From contig QZKW01000077.1 in assembly GCA_003599885.1 (NCBI GenBank), positions 1-64,000 on the forward strand: a DNA stretch of 64,000 nt, read 5' to 3'. This stretch comes from Desulfobacteraceae bacterium. GTDB lineage: Bacteria; Desulfobacterota; Desulfobacteria; Desulfobacterales; Desulfosalsimonadaceae. Below the pieces are notes generated by a model. The model did no database searches and was not told where the DNA came from. It saw only the letters and a program-made list of their open reading frames with translations. Of this stretch, positions 63,370 to 64,000 are shown one piece after another. Each line of letters begins with the position of its first letter. Position 1 is the stretch's first letter. The translations under genes and the position numbers were made by a program.

Positions 63370-64000
63370 TTGAAAATTAAAGAGCGCCACAAGCAGTTGC
63401 TGGAATACATCAAAGGTAGCTGGGTCAAATTGTTTTTTTCCATGGTCTGCATGCTGGCAGTGGCGGGTACGAGTTCCATAACCGCGTTTATCGTCAAGCC
63501 GGTGCTGGATGATATTTTTTTAAAGCAGAACGTCGCCATGCTCAAGCTCATGCCGATTATGGTGGTCGTCATCTTTATTTTGCGCGGCGCGGCCATGTAC
63601 GGCGAGGAATATCTGATGAATTATGTGGGTGAGCATATTATCAGACGGCTGCGAGACGCCCTTTTTGACCGGATTATCGATTTGCCGCTTGCTTTTTTTC
63701 ACAAGGAGCGCACCGGGGTGCTGATGTCACGGATTACCAATGATGTCAACGTGATTAAAAATATGGTGTCCACCGCAGTGACCGGATCGCTGAGAGATGT
63801 GTTCACCATTCTCGGATTGGCGGGGGTTATTATTTACCGGGACTGGAAACTGGCCCTGATCGCCATTTTCGTACTACCCCTGGCCTTTTATCCCATACTG
63901 GAATTTGGCCGCAGGGTCCGGCGGTTTTCCACCAGCAGCCAGATAAGTATGGCCGAACTCAATGCCTTTCTTCATGAAACCTTTACCGGCAATAAAATTG
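63370..64000 (+). CDS. msbA: MsbA-like lipid A ABC exporter, N-terminal part
   Basis: 210 codons are visible before the right edge. The frame starts at TTG 63370, with GGTGA seven bases before it; an upstream in-frame stop lies at 63349. Membrane helices of a type I ABC exporter are clear (MVCMLAVAGTSSITAFIVKPVLDDIF; LMPIMVVVIFILRGAAMYGEEYL), and FDRIIDLPLAFFHKERTGVLMSRITNDVNVI is the classical coupling-helix region. The ATPase domain lies outside the window. It flips lipid A-core across the inner membrane. Position after lpxB supports MsbA over a generic exporter. Confidence 0.9.
   Translation, partial: MKIKERHKQLLEYIKGSWVKLFFSMVCMLAVAGTSSITAFIVKPVLDDIFLKQNVAMLKLMPIMVVVIFILRGAAMYGEEYLMNYVGEHIIRRLRDALFDRIIDLPLAFFHKERTGVLMSRITNDVNVIKNMVSTAVTGSLRDVFTILGLAGVIIYRDWKLALIAIFVLPLAFYPILEFGRRVRRFSTSSQISMAELNAFLHETFTGNKI

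Overview
The window reads as a chromosomal segment of a Gram-negative, probably sulfate-reducing member of the Desulfobacterota (order Desulfobacterales or near it). The pointers are the outer-membrane and lipid A operon with LpxI instead of LpxH, a fused DHH-CBS-poly(A) polymerase type tRNA nucleotidyltransferase, a HypB metallochaperone, one LolC/E-type permease, and abundant structured intergenic repeats. The assignment rests on gene content and style only; no rRNA is present.

Layout. 1-0.4 kb: a higBA toxin-antitoxin pair cut by the left edge. 0.85-3.5 kb: a SppA-like lipoprotein peptidase and two tandem paralogues of unknown family. 3.5-8.6 kb (minus): a three-gene non-canonical Hsp70 operon (GrpE-like, DnaK-like with an interdomain insert and no lid, and a membrane-spanning protein with J-like ends and a periplasmic DUF1566 domain) behind a good sigma70-type promoter. 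8.7-16.7 kb: hypB, a QueG-like iron-sulfur protein, a hybrid PAS histidine kinase, nadB, an SH3-domain membrane protein and an unknown gene. 16.9-19.8 kb: a three-gene cassette (methyltransferase, membrane protein with a PLD-like domain, unknown) flanked by two inverted copies of a long structured repeat whose stems covary. 20-26.1 kb (minus): recD2, rlpA, lon, hsp20. 26.4-27.4 kb: an AT-rich wHTH-GHKL-STAS-like regulator.

27.6-41.9 kb is an integrative element of about 14.2 kb inserted into the 3' part of a tRNA-Val(CAC) gene. Both att copies, matching integrase arm-type repeats at each end, and the integrase beside the intact tRNA can be seen. It carries a RelE/HigB-type toxin-antitoxin pair, an iteron array, several HTH regulators, an ORF6N antirepressor, a 954-residue zinc-finger/TOPRIM primase with a P-loop domain, a second tyrosine recombinase with a doubled core-binding domain, a serine recombinase and several unknown genes. 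No capsid, terminase or conjugation genes are seen. The antirepressor and the primase share a C-terminal domain of about 110 residues. With the iterons this suggests a P4-like replicon whose replication and regulation use the same DNA-binding module. A second arm-type repeat at the same distance from the displaced att copy suggests an older element once used the same tRNA.

41.9-47.7 kb (minus): scpB, scpA, trpS, an M50 protease and the CCA/poly(A) enzyme. 48-50.6 kb: pilC and a PilS-like kinase. 50.8-64 kb: lysS, lolC/E, lolD, bamA, ompH/skp, lpxD, fabZ, lpxA, lpxI, a Gfo/Idh oxidoreductase, lpxB, then a HepT/MntA pair, then msbA running off the right edge. This last block builds lipid A, exports it, sorts lipoproteins and inserts outer-membrane proteins.
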